64,000 nucleotides of DNA from positions 62,001 through 126,000 of the forward strand of contig NZ_JALGBX010000015.1 in NCBI RefSeq assembly GCF_022808175.1, given 5' to 3'. This document shows positions 33,500 through 41,947 of the stretch, in pieces; the stretch's first letter is position 1, and every line of letters starts with the position of its first letter. This DNA comes from Streptomyces sp. AP-93 (GTDB taxonomy: Bacteria; Actinomycetota; Actinomycetes; Streptomycetales; Streptomycetaceae). A model generated the notes under the pieces. The model was not told the origin of the DNA, ran no database searches, and saw only the letters and a program-made list of their open reading frames with translations. The translations under genes and the position numbers were made by a program.

Positions 33500-33518
33500 G
33501 CAACAGCTTGAGTGATGA

Positions 33519-33610
33519 CCGAACTTCCTACCCCGAATGACCGGGGCGAGGTTCAGAGGGTCTGCGGTGACGGTTACCGCACTCTCAGCGCTGTGGCGCT
33601 CCCCTGTCGG
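33519..33610 (-). promoter_or_regulatory. TPP riboswitch (THI element)
   Basis: Read on the minus strand, the leader carries the conserved parts of the thiamine pyrophosphate aptamer in order: ACAGGGGAGC, GCTGAGAGTGCGG, ACCCTCTGAACCTC, then a GGTCATTCGGGGTAGGAAG segment, closed by CCGA pairing with TCGG. These are the pyrimidine- and pyrophosphate-sensing arms. It should repress thiBPQ when TPP is plentiful. Confidence 0.95.
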
Positions 33611-33673
33611 AATATGAAATTGGTTCGGCCACAGGGTACCCCGTGGCCGAAAGCAAACGTTGCCTGGCGGAAA

Positions 33674-34786
33674 TCAGCGCTCCGAGGCGGCGAGCTGGCC
33701 GCACGCGCCGTCGATCTCCTGACCACGGGTGTCGCGTACGGTCACGGGCACGCCGTGGCGGGCGATGGCGTCCACGAAGGCCTTCTCGTCCTCGGGCCGC
33801 GAGGCGGTCCACTTCGAGCCCGGCGTCGGGTTCAGCGGGATCAGGTTGACGTGCACGCGCTTGCCCTTGAGCAGCTTGCCGAGCAGGTCGCCACGCCAGG
33901 CCTGGTCGTTGATGTCGCGGATCAGGGCGTACTCGATGGAGATGCGGCGGCCGGACTTCTCCGCGTACTCCCAGGCCGCGCCGAGCACCTCGCGGACGTT
34001 CCAGCGGGTGTTCACGGGGACCAGGGTGTCGCGCAGCTCGTCGTCCGGGGCGTGCAGGGAGACGGCGAGGCGGCACTTGAAGCCCTCGTCGGAGAAGCGC
34101 AGCATCGCCGGGACCAGGCCCACGGTGGAGACGGTGATACCGCGCTGGGACAGGCCCAGGCCGTCGGGCTCCGGGTCGGTGAGGCGGCGGATGGCGCCGA
34201 CGACGCGGTTGTAGTTGGCGAGCGGCTCGCCCATGCCCATGAAGACGATGTTCGACAGCCGGGCGGGCCCGCCCGGGACTTCGCCGTCGCGCAGGGCGCG
34301 CATGCCGTCGACGATCTGGTGCACGATCTCGGCCGTCGACAGGTTGCGGTCGAGACCGGCCTGGCCGGTGGCGCAGAACGGGCAGTTCATGCCGCAGCCG
34401 GCCTGCGAGGAGATGCACATGGTGACCCGGTCCGGGTAGCGCATGAGCACGGACTCGACGAGCGTGCCGTCGTGCAGCTTCCACAGGGTCTTGCGGGTGG
34501 TGTCGTCATCGCAGGAGATGTGGCGGATGACGTTCATCAGGTCCGGCAGCAGCTCCTGCTGGAGCTTCTCGCGGGACCCGGCGGGGATGTCGGTCCACTC
34601 GGCAGGGTCGTGCGCGTACCGGGCGAAGTAGTGCTGCGAGAGCTGCTTGGCCCGGAAGGGCTTCTCACCGATCGCGGCGACCGCCTCCCGGCGCTCCTCG
34701 GGGGTGAGGTCGGCGAGGTGCCGGGGCGGCTTCTTCGCTCCACGAGGGGCGACGAAAGTGAGCTCTCCCGGGACTGGGCGGGCCAT
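33674..34786 (-). CDS. rlmN: 23S rRNA (adenine-2503-C2)/tRNA methyltransferase
   Basis: This 370-residue radical-SAM methylase has the CGMNCPFC cluster motif (CxxxCxxC), the SAM-binding GMGEPLANY loop and C-terminal GQEIDGACGQL with the second catalytic cysteine. It methylates A2503 of 23S rRNA and A37 of some tRNAs. It lies on its own transcript between the thiamine operon leader and cdsA. Confidence 0.95.
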   Translation of the reverse strand: MARPVPGELTFVAPRGAKKPPRHLADLTPEERREAVAAIGEKPFRAKQLSQHYFARYAHDPAEWTDIPAGSREKLQQELLPDLMNVIRHISCDDDTTRKTLWKLHDGTLVESVLMRYPDRVTMCISSQAGCGMNCPFCATGQAGLDRNLSTAEIVHQIVDGMRALRDGEVPGGPARLSNIVFMGMGEPLANYNRVVGAIRRLTDPEPDGLGLSQRGITVSTVGLVPAMLRFSDEGFKCRLAVSLHAPDDELRDTLVPVNTRWNVREVLGAAWEYAEKSGRRISIEYALIRDINDQAWRGDLLGKLLKGKRVHVNLIPLNPTPGSKWTASRPEDEKAFVDAIARHGVPVTVRDTRGQEIDGACGQLAASER

Positions 34787-34879
34787 GGCAGGTACTCCTT
34801 GTAAGACGAAAGGCGCGCCGCAGAAGCAGCGCGCCTTCCAAGAGTAACCGCCCCGCCTGTACGGGCGCCTTTTCGCAGG

Positions 34880-35959
34880 TCAGCCGGTACCGACGAACAG
34901 GGCGAGCAGCAGCCAGACCACCGGGGCGGTCGGAAGCAGGGAGTCCAGCCGGTCCATGATGCCGCCGTGACCCGGCAGCAGCGTGCCCATGTCCTTGATC
35001 CCGAGATCCCGCTTGATCATGGATTCGCCGAGGTCACCGAGCGTGGCGCTGACCGCGACGGCGAGGCCGAGCACCAGGCCCTGCCACCAGACGCCCCCGT
35101 CGATCAGGAACTCCATGCACAGCGCGCCGGCCCCCATCGCGAAGGCCACCGCTCCGAAGAGCCCCTCGCGGGTCTTTCCGGGGCTGATGCGCGGGGCGAG
35201 CCTGGTCTTGCCGAACCGCCAGCCGACCGCGTAGGCCCCGGTGTCGCTGACCACGGTCAGGACCAGGAAGGTGACGACCCGCTGCGGCCCGTCGTCGGCG
35301 GTGAGCAGCATCGCGACGAACGTGGCCAGGAAGGGTACGTAGAACGCCGCGAAGACTCCGGCGGTGACGTCCTTGAGGTAGTCCTCGGGCGGCTCGGTCA
35401 TCCGCCACACCAGGACCGCGAGGGCGGTCAGCGCCATCGCCACCCAGGCGCCCTCGGCCCCGCGGACGTATCCGGCGATGACCATCGCCGCACCGCCGAT
35501 CGCGAGCGGGACCAGCGGGGCCTTGATGCCCTTCTTCTCCTGGAGCCGGGAGGTGAGCTCCCACAGACCGACGACGACCGCCACGACGACGACGCCGACG
35601 AAGACCGCCTTGACGATGAACAGCGAGGCGAAGATCACCGCGCCGAGGCCCACTCCGACCCCTATGGCGGCACGCAGGTCCCGCCCGGCCCGCTTCTTCT
35701 GAGGCGGGGGCGAGGCGTCCTGCGGTGCCGGCGAAGGCGGGGTCGGCGGGGGGCTGGGCATGGGCTCCTGCGGCGGCGTATCGGCGCGGAAGAGGGGGCC
35801 GCCGTCAGCGGCGGCCCCCCGATCGCGTGCTTCCCGGTCGTCGAAGTCACGGCCGGCGGCATCGGGCACGATGGGCATGGGCCGAGTGTGCGGGCCCACC
35901 AGCGCATCGTAGGCGGGACCCGCCGGAACCGGCTCCGGCTGCCAGGAAGTGTCGTTCAT
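34880..35959 (-). CDS. cdsA: Phosphatidate cytidylyltransferase
   Basis: The 359-residue membrane enzyme has about 110 hydrophilic, Pro-rich N-terminal residues, then eight or so helices. The signature near the end, SxxKRxxxxKDxxxxxPGHGGxxDRxD, is present (SMIKRDLGIKD, LLPGHGGIMDRLDSLL). It makes CDP-diacylglycerol for phospholipid synthesis. The ATG overlaps the frr stop by four bases, so frr and cdsA are co-translated. Confidence 0.93.
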   Translation of the reverse strand: MNDTSWQPEPVPAGPAYDALVGPHTRPMPIVPDAAGRDFDDREARDRGAAADGGPLFRADTPPQEPMPSPPPTPPSPAPQDASPPPQKKRAGRDLRAAIGVGVGLGAVIFASLFIVKAVFVGVVVVAVVVGLWELTSRLQEKKGIKAPLVPLAIGGAAMVIAGYVRGAEGAWVAMALTALAVLVWRMTEPPEDYLKDVTAGVFAAFYVPFLATFVAMLLTADDGPQRVVTFLVLTVVSDTGAYAVGWRFGKTRLAPRISPGKTREGLFGAVAFAMGAGALCMEFLIDGGVWWQGLVLGLAVAVSATLGDLGESMIKRDLGIKDMGTLLPGHGGIMDRLDSLLPTAPVVWLLLALFVGTG

Positions 35960-36516
35960 CAGACTTCGAGGAGCTCGGCTTCCTTGTGCTTGAGCAGCTC
36001 GTCCACCTGCGCGACGTACTTCGCGGTGGTGTCGTCGAGCTCCTTCTCGGCGCGGCGCACCTCGTCCTCGCCGGCTTCCTTGTCCTTGACGAGCTTGTCG
36101 AGGGCGTCCTTCGCCTTGCGGCGGATGGCGCGGATCGAGACCTTGGAGTCCTCGGCCTTGGTGCGCGCGACCTTGATGTACTCCTTGCGGCGGTCCTGCG
36201 TCAGCTCGGGGAAGGTCACCCGGATGATGCTGCCGTCGTTGCTGGGGTTGACGCCCAGGTCGGAGTCGCGGATGGCCGTCTCGATGTTGCGCAGGGCGCT
36301 CTTGTCGAACGGGGTCACGATCGCCATGCGCGGCTCGGGAACCGAGAAGGAGGCGAGCTGGTTGATGGGCGTGATGGCGCCGTAGTACTCCGCCACGATC
36401 TTGTTGAACATCGCCGGGTGCGCACGACCGGTGCGAATCGCGGCGAAGTCTTCCTTGGCGACGACGACGGCCTTTTCCATCTTCTCCTCGGCCTCGAGGA
36501 GGATCTCTTCGGTCAC
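35959..36516 (-). CDS. frr: Ribosome recycling factor
   Basis: The 185-residue protein has the usual length and motifs of RRF: EEKMEKAVVVAKEDFAAIRTGRAHP at the start, SIIRVTFPELTQDRRKEY in the middle, and a long C-terminal helix. The GTG at 36516 is chosen because AGGAG lies six bases upstream; the ATG at 36531 has none. It sits downstream of pyrH and overlaps cdsA. Confidence 0.95.
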   Translation of the reverse strand: MTEEILLEAEEKMEKAVVVAKEDFAAIRTGRAHPAMFNKIVAEYYGAITPINQLASFSVPEPRMAIVTPFDKSALRNIETAIRDSDLGVNPSNDGSIIRVTFPELTQDRRKEYIKVARTKAEDSKVSIRAIRRKAKDALDKLVKDKEAGEDEVRRAEKELDDTTAKYVAQVDELLKHKEAELLEV

Positions 36517-36566
36517 CACGTGCTCCTGCATGTCAGAAATGGATGGTTCAGGCGGACGGGGCCTGC

Positions 36567-37346
36567 TCAGGCCCGGGTGCCCTGGTCGCTCACGAGCGTG
36601 CCGATCTTCTCACCCTTGACGGCTCGCGCGATATTGCCCTCGGCGAGCAGCTCGAAGACGAGGATCGGCAGCTTGTTGTCGCGGCACAGCGTGATGGCGG
36701 TGGCATCGGCGACCTTGAGGTCGCGCGACAGCACCTCGCTGTACTCCAGCGCGTCGAACTTCACCGCGTCCGGGTTCTTCTTCGGGTCGGAGTCGTAGAC
36801 CCCGTCGACGCCGTTCTTGCCCATGAGCAGGGCTTCCGCGTCGATCTCCAGGGCGCGCTGGGCGGCCGTGGTGTCGGTGGAGAAGTAGGGCATGCCCATG
36901 CCTGCGCCGAAGATGACCACGCGGCCCTTCTCCAGGTGGCGCACGGCGCGCAGCGGGATGTACGGCTCGGCGACCTGGCCCATGGTGATGGCCGTCTGGA
37001 CGCGGGAGTCGATGCCTTCCTTCTCCAGGAAGTCCTGGAGGGCGAGGCAGTTCATGACCGTGCCGAGCATGCCCATGTAGTCGGACCGGGCCCGGTCCAT
37101 GCCGCGCTGCTGGAGTTCGGCGCCGCGGAAGAAGTTGCCACCGCCGATCACGATCGCGATCTCCGCGCCGTCGCGGACCACCGCGGCGATCTCGCGGGCG
37201 ATGGCGTGGACCACGTCGGGGTCGACGCCGAGTCCTCCGCCACCGGAGAAGGCCTCGCCCGACAGCTTCAGCATGAAGCGGCGGCCCTTCTTGTCCTGGT
37301 CGCTCTTGTCGTCGGAAGCGGTGTGGGTGTCCACGCCCTGATTCAT
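36567..37346 (-). CDS. pyrH: UMP kinase
   Basis: The 259-residue amino-acid-kinase-fold enzyme has FMLKLSGEAF, VIGGGNFFRGA, DYMGMLGTVMN and GADAL-like IDAEALLMGKNGVDGVYDSDP. It phosphorylates UMP to UDP. The ATG at 37346 follows GAGGAG by six bases. It is the first gene of pyrH-frr-cdsA and is separated from tsf by a hairpin. Confidence 0.94.
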   Translation of the reverse strand: MNQGVDTHTASDDKSDQDKKGRRFMLKLSGEAFSGGGGLGVDPDVVHAIAREIAAVVRDGAEIAIVIGGGNFFRGAELQQRGMDRARSDYMGMLGTVMNCLALQDFLEKEGIDSRVQTAITMGQVAEPYIPLRAVRHLEKGRVVIFGAGMGMPYFSTDTTAAQRALEIDAEALLMGKNGVDGVYDSDPKKNPDAVKFDALEYSEVLSRDLKVADATAITLCRDNKLPILVFELLAEGNIARAVKGEKIGTLVSDQGTRA

Positions 37347-37373
37347 GGAGATCTCCTCGTGCACATACGAAGA

Positions 37374-37420
37374 AGGCCATTGCCGGTGGGTCCTCGCGGT
37401 TCCCTCTACGGCAATGGCCT
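37374..37420 (-). terminator. Hairpin between tsf and pyrH
   Basis: AGGCCATTGCCG pairs perfectly with CGGCAATGGCCT around a 23-base loop. It lies downstream of tsf and upstream of pyrH on the same strand, so it may terminate or attenuate rpsB-tsf transcription. Confidence 0.7.
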
Positions 37421-37508
37421 CCTCGTCAGATCTGCGGTCGCCCTGCGCGAACGCGGGCGACTGCTTCAGACCCTACCGGGGTCCGGTGTCCGTCGCGTAC
37501 GGACGGAC

Positions 37509-38345
37509 TCAGATGCCGACCTTGATGCGCGAGAAGCGCACCAGGGTGACACCGGCCTCGTCCAGAACCTTCTGGACGGACTTCTTGGCGTCCAGGGCGT
37601 ACGCCTGGCCAAGCAGGGTGTTGTCGCGGAAGAAGCCGTTGACACGACCCTCGACGATCTTCGGCAGCGCGGCCTCCGGCTTGCCCTCGGCGCGGGTGAC
37701 CTCTTCGGCCACACGACGCTCGGACTCGACGATCTCGGCCGGCACGTCCTCAGCGGAGAGCCACTTCGGCGCGAACGCGGCGATGTGCTGCGCGACGCCG
37801 CGGGCGACCTCGGCGTTCTCCTTGTCGAGCTCGACAAGGACACCGATCTGGAACGGCAGGTCGGGCATCGTGCGGTGCATGTACGCCGAGACGTAGCCGC
37901 CGGTGAACTGCGCGAAGCGGTCCAGGACGATCTTCTCGCCGAGGTTGGCGTTGGCCTCGTCGACGAACGCCTGCACGGTCTTGCCGGGCTCGATCTCGGA
38001 CGCCAGGAGCGCCGCGGTGTCGGCCGGGGACGTGGCGGCGATGTGCTTGGCCAGCTGCTCGGTGACGGCCTGGAACTTGTCGCCCTTGGCGACGAAGTCC
38101 GTCTCGCACTTCAGCTCGACGAGGACACCGGAGGTGTTGTCGTCGGAGATGACGGAGACGACGGCGCCGTTCTCGGCAGAACGGCCTTCGCGCTTGGCGA
38201 CGCCCTTCTGACCCTTGATACGGAGTGCCTCGACGGCCTTGTCGACGTCACCGTCGGCCTCGACCAGCGCGTTCTTGCAGTCCAGCATGCCGACGCCGGT
38301 GAGCTCGCGGAGCTTCTTGACGTCAGCGGCGGTGTAGTTCGCCAT
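37509..38345 (-). CDS. tsf: Elongation factor Ts
   Basis: The 278-residue protein starts MANYTAADVKKLRELTGVGMLDCKNAL and contains the TDFVA-type motif (CETDFVAKGDKF), the nucleotide-exchange elements for EF-Tu. It is encoded directly after rpsB as in most bacteria, with two hairpins in the gap. Confidence 0.96.
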   Translation of the reverse strand: MANYTAADVKKLRELTGVGMLDCKNALVEADGDVDKAVEALRIKGQKGVAKREGRSAENGAVVSVISDDNTSGVLVELKCETDFVAKGDKFQAVTEQLAKHIAATSPADTAALLASEIEPGKTVQAFVDEANANLGEKIVLDRFAQFTGGYVSAYMHRTMPDLPFQIGVLVELDKENAEVARGVAQHIAAFAPKWLSAEDVPAEIVESERRVAEEVTRAEGKPEAALPKIVEGRVNGFFRDNTLLGQAYALDAKKSVQKVLDEAGVTLVRFSRIKVGI

Positions 38346-38386
38346 GAGTCTGTGATTCTCTCTCGAAGTCGTAGATCTACGGGTGA

Positions 38387-38473
38387 ACGGCGGAGGAGTC
38401 GCGCTCGTGGCGCGGCTCCCCCGCCGTCATCGTCCGTGCTGTGAGTGCCCGGCGCATGAACGCCGGGCGCTCT
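38387..38473 (-). terminator. Two hairpins in the rpsB-tsf gap
   Basis: GCCCGGCG...CGCCGGGC (about 38447-38468) and the longer imperfect ACGGCGG...CCGCCGT stem (38387-38427) lie in tandem between rpsB and tsf. They may set the ratio of S2 to EF-Ts by partial termination or mark RNA processing. Confidence 0.55.
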
Positions 38474-38480
38474 CAGTGGG

Positions 38481-39407
38481 TCAGGCCTGCTCGGCGTCGG
38501 CGGCCGGAGCCTCGACGACGGCCTCGGCGACAACCTCGGCCTCGGCGGCCGGAGCAGCCTCAGCCTCGGCCTCGACGGCGGGGGTCTCGACAGCGGCCTC
38601 GGCCGGAGCCTCAGCGTCGTCGGCCTTCTTCTCACCCTCGAGCAGGTCGCGCTCCCACTCGGCGAGCGGCTCGGCAGCGGCCTTCTCGCCCGGCTTCGAG
38701 TCGCCAGTGGCGGCACCGGAACGGGCGATGAGGCCCTCGGCGACGGCGTCGGCGATCACGCGGGTGAGCAGGGTGACGGAGCGGATCGCGTCGTCGTTGC
38801 CCGGGATCTTGTAGTCGACCTCGTCGGGGTCGCAGTTGGTGTCGAGGATCGCGACGACCGGGATGTGGAGCTTGCGCGCCTCACCGACGGCGATGTGCTC
38901 CTTCTTGGTGTCGACGATCCAGACGGCGCTGGGGACCTTCGACATCTCGCGGATACCACCGAGGGTCTTCTCCAGCTTGATCTTCTCGCGAGAGAGGACC
39001 AGGAGCTCCTTCTTGGTGAGACCCGAGGCGGCGACGTCCTCGAAGTCGATCGCCTCAAGCTCCTTCAGACGCTGAAGGCGCTTGTAGACGGTGGAGAAGT
39101 TGGTGAGCATGCCACCCAGCCACCGCTGGTTGACGTAGGGCATACCAACGCGCGTCGCCTGCTCGGCGATGGCCTCCTGGGCCTGCTTCTTGGTACCGAC
39201 GAACATGATGGAACCGCCGTGGGCGACGGTCTCCTTCACGAACTCGTAGGCGCGGTCGATGTACGACAGCGACTGCAGCAGGTCGATGATGTAGATGCCG
39301 TTGCGCTCCGTGAAGATGAAGCGCTTCATCTTCGGGTTCCAGCGGCGGGTCTGGTGACCGAAGTGGACGCCGCTTTCCAGCAGCTCCCGCATCGTTACGA
39401 CGGCCAT
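38481..39407 (-). CDS. rpsB: 30S ribosomal protein S2
   Basis: The 308-residue protein has the S2 hallmarks VTMRELLESGVHFGHQTRRW and QRWLGGMLTNF and a conserved core to about residue 245. The last 50 residues are an Ala/Glu-rich tail typical of actinobacteria. The second of two near-adjacent ATGs (39407) is chosen because AAGGAG lies six bases before it. Confidence 0.96.
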   Translation of the reverse strand: MAVVTMRELLESGVHFGHQTRRWNPKMKRFIFTERNGIYIIDLLQSLSYIDRAYEFVKETVAHGGSIMFVGTKKQAQEAIAEQATRVGMPYVNQRWLGGMLTNFSTVYKRLQRLKELEAIDFEDVAASGLTKKELLVLSREKIKLEKTLGGIREMSKVPSAVWIVDTKKEHIAVGEARKLHIPVVAILDTNCDPDEVDYKIPGNDDAIRSVTLLTRVIADAVAEGLIARSGAATGDSKPGEKAAAEPLAEWERDLLEGEKKADDAEAPAEAAVETPAVEAEAEAAPAAEAEVVAEAVVEAPAADAEQA

Positions 39408-39660
39408 GGCCATCTCCTTGTTTTCTCGGTTTGGTTCCTGACGCCCCTGTCGCGCCCTGCCCCCGCAGAGGGGACCGAGAGACGCTGTCACCTGGCCCTG
39501 AGGGGCCGGTGCTGGGGCGTGCGAAGTCGACCCGGTGACCCGGATCGCCACAAGAAGTGTACGGGACCCGGTGGTATGCCGGATGACGCGGTTGTCCACA
39601 GCGCCCCGGCCGTCCACAGGGCCGGGCGGAGCCGGCACCCGGATTGGGACCCTTCACCTC

Positions 39661-40209
39661 ATGACGAAGCTGCTGCTCACCGTGCTCATGGCCCTGGGCC
39701 TCGCCCTGAGCCCCGCTCCACCGACACCGGGACCGGCGGGGCCGCCAGGGTCTGCGCCATCGCGTGCTCCGGGCGCCGCGGGGGCCCCGGGCGGACGCCC
39801 GCTCCCGTCCCCCCTGACCGTGGTCCGCTGGTGGGACCCGCCCCCGACCCCGTACGCGGCGGGCCACCGCGGGGTGGACCTGGCGGCCCCGGTGGGCGCG
39901 GAGCTCCGCGCGGTCGGTCCGGGCCGGGTCCACTACGCCGGACCGGTCGCGGGCCGCGGGGTCCTCTCGCTGACCCTCCCGAACGGCCTGCGCACGACGT
40001 ACGAACCGGTCCGCCCCCTGGTGGTGCAGGGCGCCGAGGTCACGACGGGCCAGGTGGTGGCCCTCCTCACGGACGGCCCCCACTGCCCCCGCTCCTGCCT
40101 CCACTGGGGCCTCCTGCACGCGGAGACCTACCTCAACCCCCTGGCGCTCCTCCCGCGCCCGACGCCCCGCCTGCTCCCCCTGACCGCTCTTCAGCCGTCC
40201 GGCGCGTGA
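39661..40209 (+). CDS. Secreted M23-family (LytM-like) peptidase
   Basis: The 182-residue protein has a signal peptide (MTKLLLTVLMALGLALSPAP), a Pro-rich linker, and an M23 domain with GHRGVDLAAPVG (His and Asp zinc ligands) and CLHWGL (second His). The second motif is usually HxH; here CxH replaces the first His, so catalysis may be impaired and a scaffolding role is possible. The last residues (LQPSGA) are encoded inside a short copy of the intergenic repeat. Confidence 0.82.
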   Translation: MTKLLLTVLMALGLALSPAPPTPGPAGPPGSAPSRAPGAAGAPGGRPLPSPLTVVRWWDPPPTPYAAGHRGVDLAAPVGAELRAVGPGRVHYAGPVAGRGVLSLTLPNGLRTTYEPVRPLVVQGAEVTTGQVVALLTDGPHCPRSCLHWGLLHAETYLNPLALLPRPTPRLLPLTALQPSGA

Positions 40210-40218
40210 GGACGCAGC

Positions 40219-40800
40219 TCAGCCCCCGACGCCCCGCAGGGCCATGGCGACCGCCGCGTCCGTGACCACGACGGGGTCTTCCCCGGCGCCGGCCTCGATC
40301 CGCCGGACTGCGGCGTCCACCACACCCTGGAGCAGCATCGCGGCCAGCCTCGGCTCCGCCTGCCCCAGCGCGGCCAGCGCCTCCACGATCATCGCGATCA
40401 GGCTCCCGTGCGCCGCGCGGATCTTCTCGCGCGCCCCGGCGTCCAGCTCGCTCGCCGAGATCGCCACCACCGCCCGGTGCCGCTTGTCCCCCACCAGCCC
40501 CAGCTGGCAGCGCACGTACGCCTCGATCTTCGCCTCCGGCGCTTGCGCCTCGGACATCGCCGCCTCGATCTCGGCCGCCCACACGGGGAAGTCCACCGCG
40601 CACAGCTCTTCGACGACGGCCGCGCGGGACCGGAAGTACTCGTATACGGAGGACCGGGCGAGGCCGGTCCTCTCGGCGAGGGCGGGGAAGGTCAGCGCTT
40701 CCGTCCCCCCTTCGGACAGCAGGGAACGCGCGGCGTCCAACAGGGCGCCGCGCTGCATCGACCGGTGCTCGGCCACGGAGGCCGCTCGAATCCTGGGCAC
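40219..40800 (-). CDS. TetR-family transcriptional regulator
   Basis: The 193-residue protein has an N-terminal helix-turn-helix (ALLDAARSLLSEGGTEALTF, LAERTGLARSSVYEYFRSRAAVVEEL) and a variable helical C-terminal ligand domain. It lies between the M23 peptidase gene (convergent) and whiG (same strand). Its targets are unknown. Confidence 0.87.
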   Translation of the reverse strand: MPRIRAASVAEHRSMQRGALLDAARSLLSEGGTEALTFPALAERTGLARSSVYEYFRSRAAVVEELCAVDFPVWAAEIEAAMSEAQAPEAKIEAYVRCQLGLVGDKRHRAVVAISASELDAGAREKIRAAHGSLIAMIVEALAALGQAEPRLAAMLLQGVVDAAVRRIEAGAGEDPVVVTDAAVAMALRGVGG

Positions 40801-40874
40801 GCGTCCACTCTACGGATGTACCGCAAGGCCGTCGCACGCTCTCGGCCGCCGCCCTGGTGCCCCGGGGCCCCGGT

Positions 40875-41708
40875 TCAGCGCCCGACGTCCGCCAGCTTCG
40901 CGCGCAGCTGCAGGACCGACTTGGTGTGGATCTGGCTGACGCGGCTCTCGGTGACCCCGAGGACATTGCCGATCTCGGCGAGCGTGAGGCCCTCGTAGTA
41001 GTAGAGGGTCACCACCGTCTTCTCCCGCTCGGGCAGCGTGTTGATGGCCCGCGCCAGCAGCCGCCGCAACTCCCGGTCCTCCGCGACCTCCACCGGGTTG
41101 TCCGCGGCGGTGTCCTCCAGGGTGTCCATCAGCGAGAGGCGGTCCCCCTCCCCGCCCACGTGCAGCAGCTCTTCCAGGGCGACCACGTTGGCCAGCGACA
41201 ACTGGCTGAAAACGGCGTGCAGATCCTCCACGCCGATGCCCATTTCGCCGGCGACCTCGTGCTCGGTCGGGGTGCGCCGCAGCTGAGCCTCCAGCGTGGC
41301 GTAGGCCCGTTCCACGGCGCGCGCCTTCTGCCGCACCGAGCGGGGGATCCAGTCCAGCGCCCGCAACTCGTCGATCATCGCGCCGCGGATGCGGGTGATC
41401 GCGTACGTCTCGAACTTGATGGACCGTTCGATGTCGAACTTCTCGATGGCATCGATCAGTCCGAAGACTCCGGAGGAGACGAAATCGGCCTGTTCCACAT
41501 TGGGCGGCAGACCGACGCTGACCCGGCCCGCCACGTACTTCACGAGGGGCGAGTAGTGCAGGATCAGCTGCTCCCGCAGCCGCTCGTCACCCGAGTCCTT
41601 GTACGAGCGCCACAGCACCTCCAGGGACGAGGGCGCGGTGGACCGCTCGCTGCTGCGCGCAGCGGGGGGCACCGCAGCGCGGTCGGACCCTGAGGTGTGC
41701 TGGGGCAT
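40875..41708 (-). CDS. whiG: Sporulation sigma factor WhiG (FliA family)
   Basis: The 277-residue sigma-28-type factor has region 2 (LVKYVAGRVSVGLPPNVEQADFVSSGVFGLIDAI and FETYAITRIRGAMIDELR), region 3 and region 4 (LPEREKTVVTLYYYEGLTLAEIGNVLGVTESRVSQIHT). Length and sequence fit Streptomyces WhiG, which starts aerial hypha sporulation by transcribing whiH and whiI. Its position between dprA and rpsB matches S. coelicolor. Confidence 0.95.
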   Translation of the reverse strand: MPQHTSGSDRAAVPPAARSSERSTAPSSLEVLWRSYKDSGDERLREQLILHYSPLVKYVAGRVSVGLPPNVEQADFVSSGVFGLIDAIEKFDIERSIKFETYAITRIRGAMIDELRALDWIPRSVRQKARAVERAYATLEAQLRRTPTEHEVAGEMGIGVEDLHAVFSQLSLANVVALEELLHVGGEGDRLSLMDTLEDTAADNPVEVAEDRELRRLLARAINTLPEREKTVVTLYYYEGLTLAEIGNVLGVTESRVSQIHTKSVLQLRAKLADVGR

Positions 41709-41947
41709 GCTTCGCCTTTGCCGGAGCCGGATTCCTTGGGAGCGTAGCGTGACGGAAGTGTCGCGGTGCGCGAAGAGTACGGGATCGCGCGGGCCCGGAA
41801 GGGCGCCCCGACTCGCGCGGGCGACCCGGGACCGGCGCCTGGCGCACGGTCCCGGCGGGTGCCACCGGGAAGACCGCGTCTCTCATCGCCTTCACTCTTT
41901 CACCGGAACGCCCCAGGTCAACGACCGCCTCGCCGGGCGACTGTGCT

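Noticed and set aside
41709..41947. Small open frames between whiG and dprA
   Set aside because: No coding-like composition or ribosome site; probably the whiG promoter region and dprA downstream sequence.
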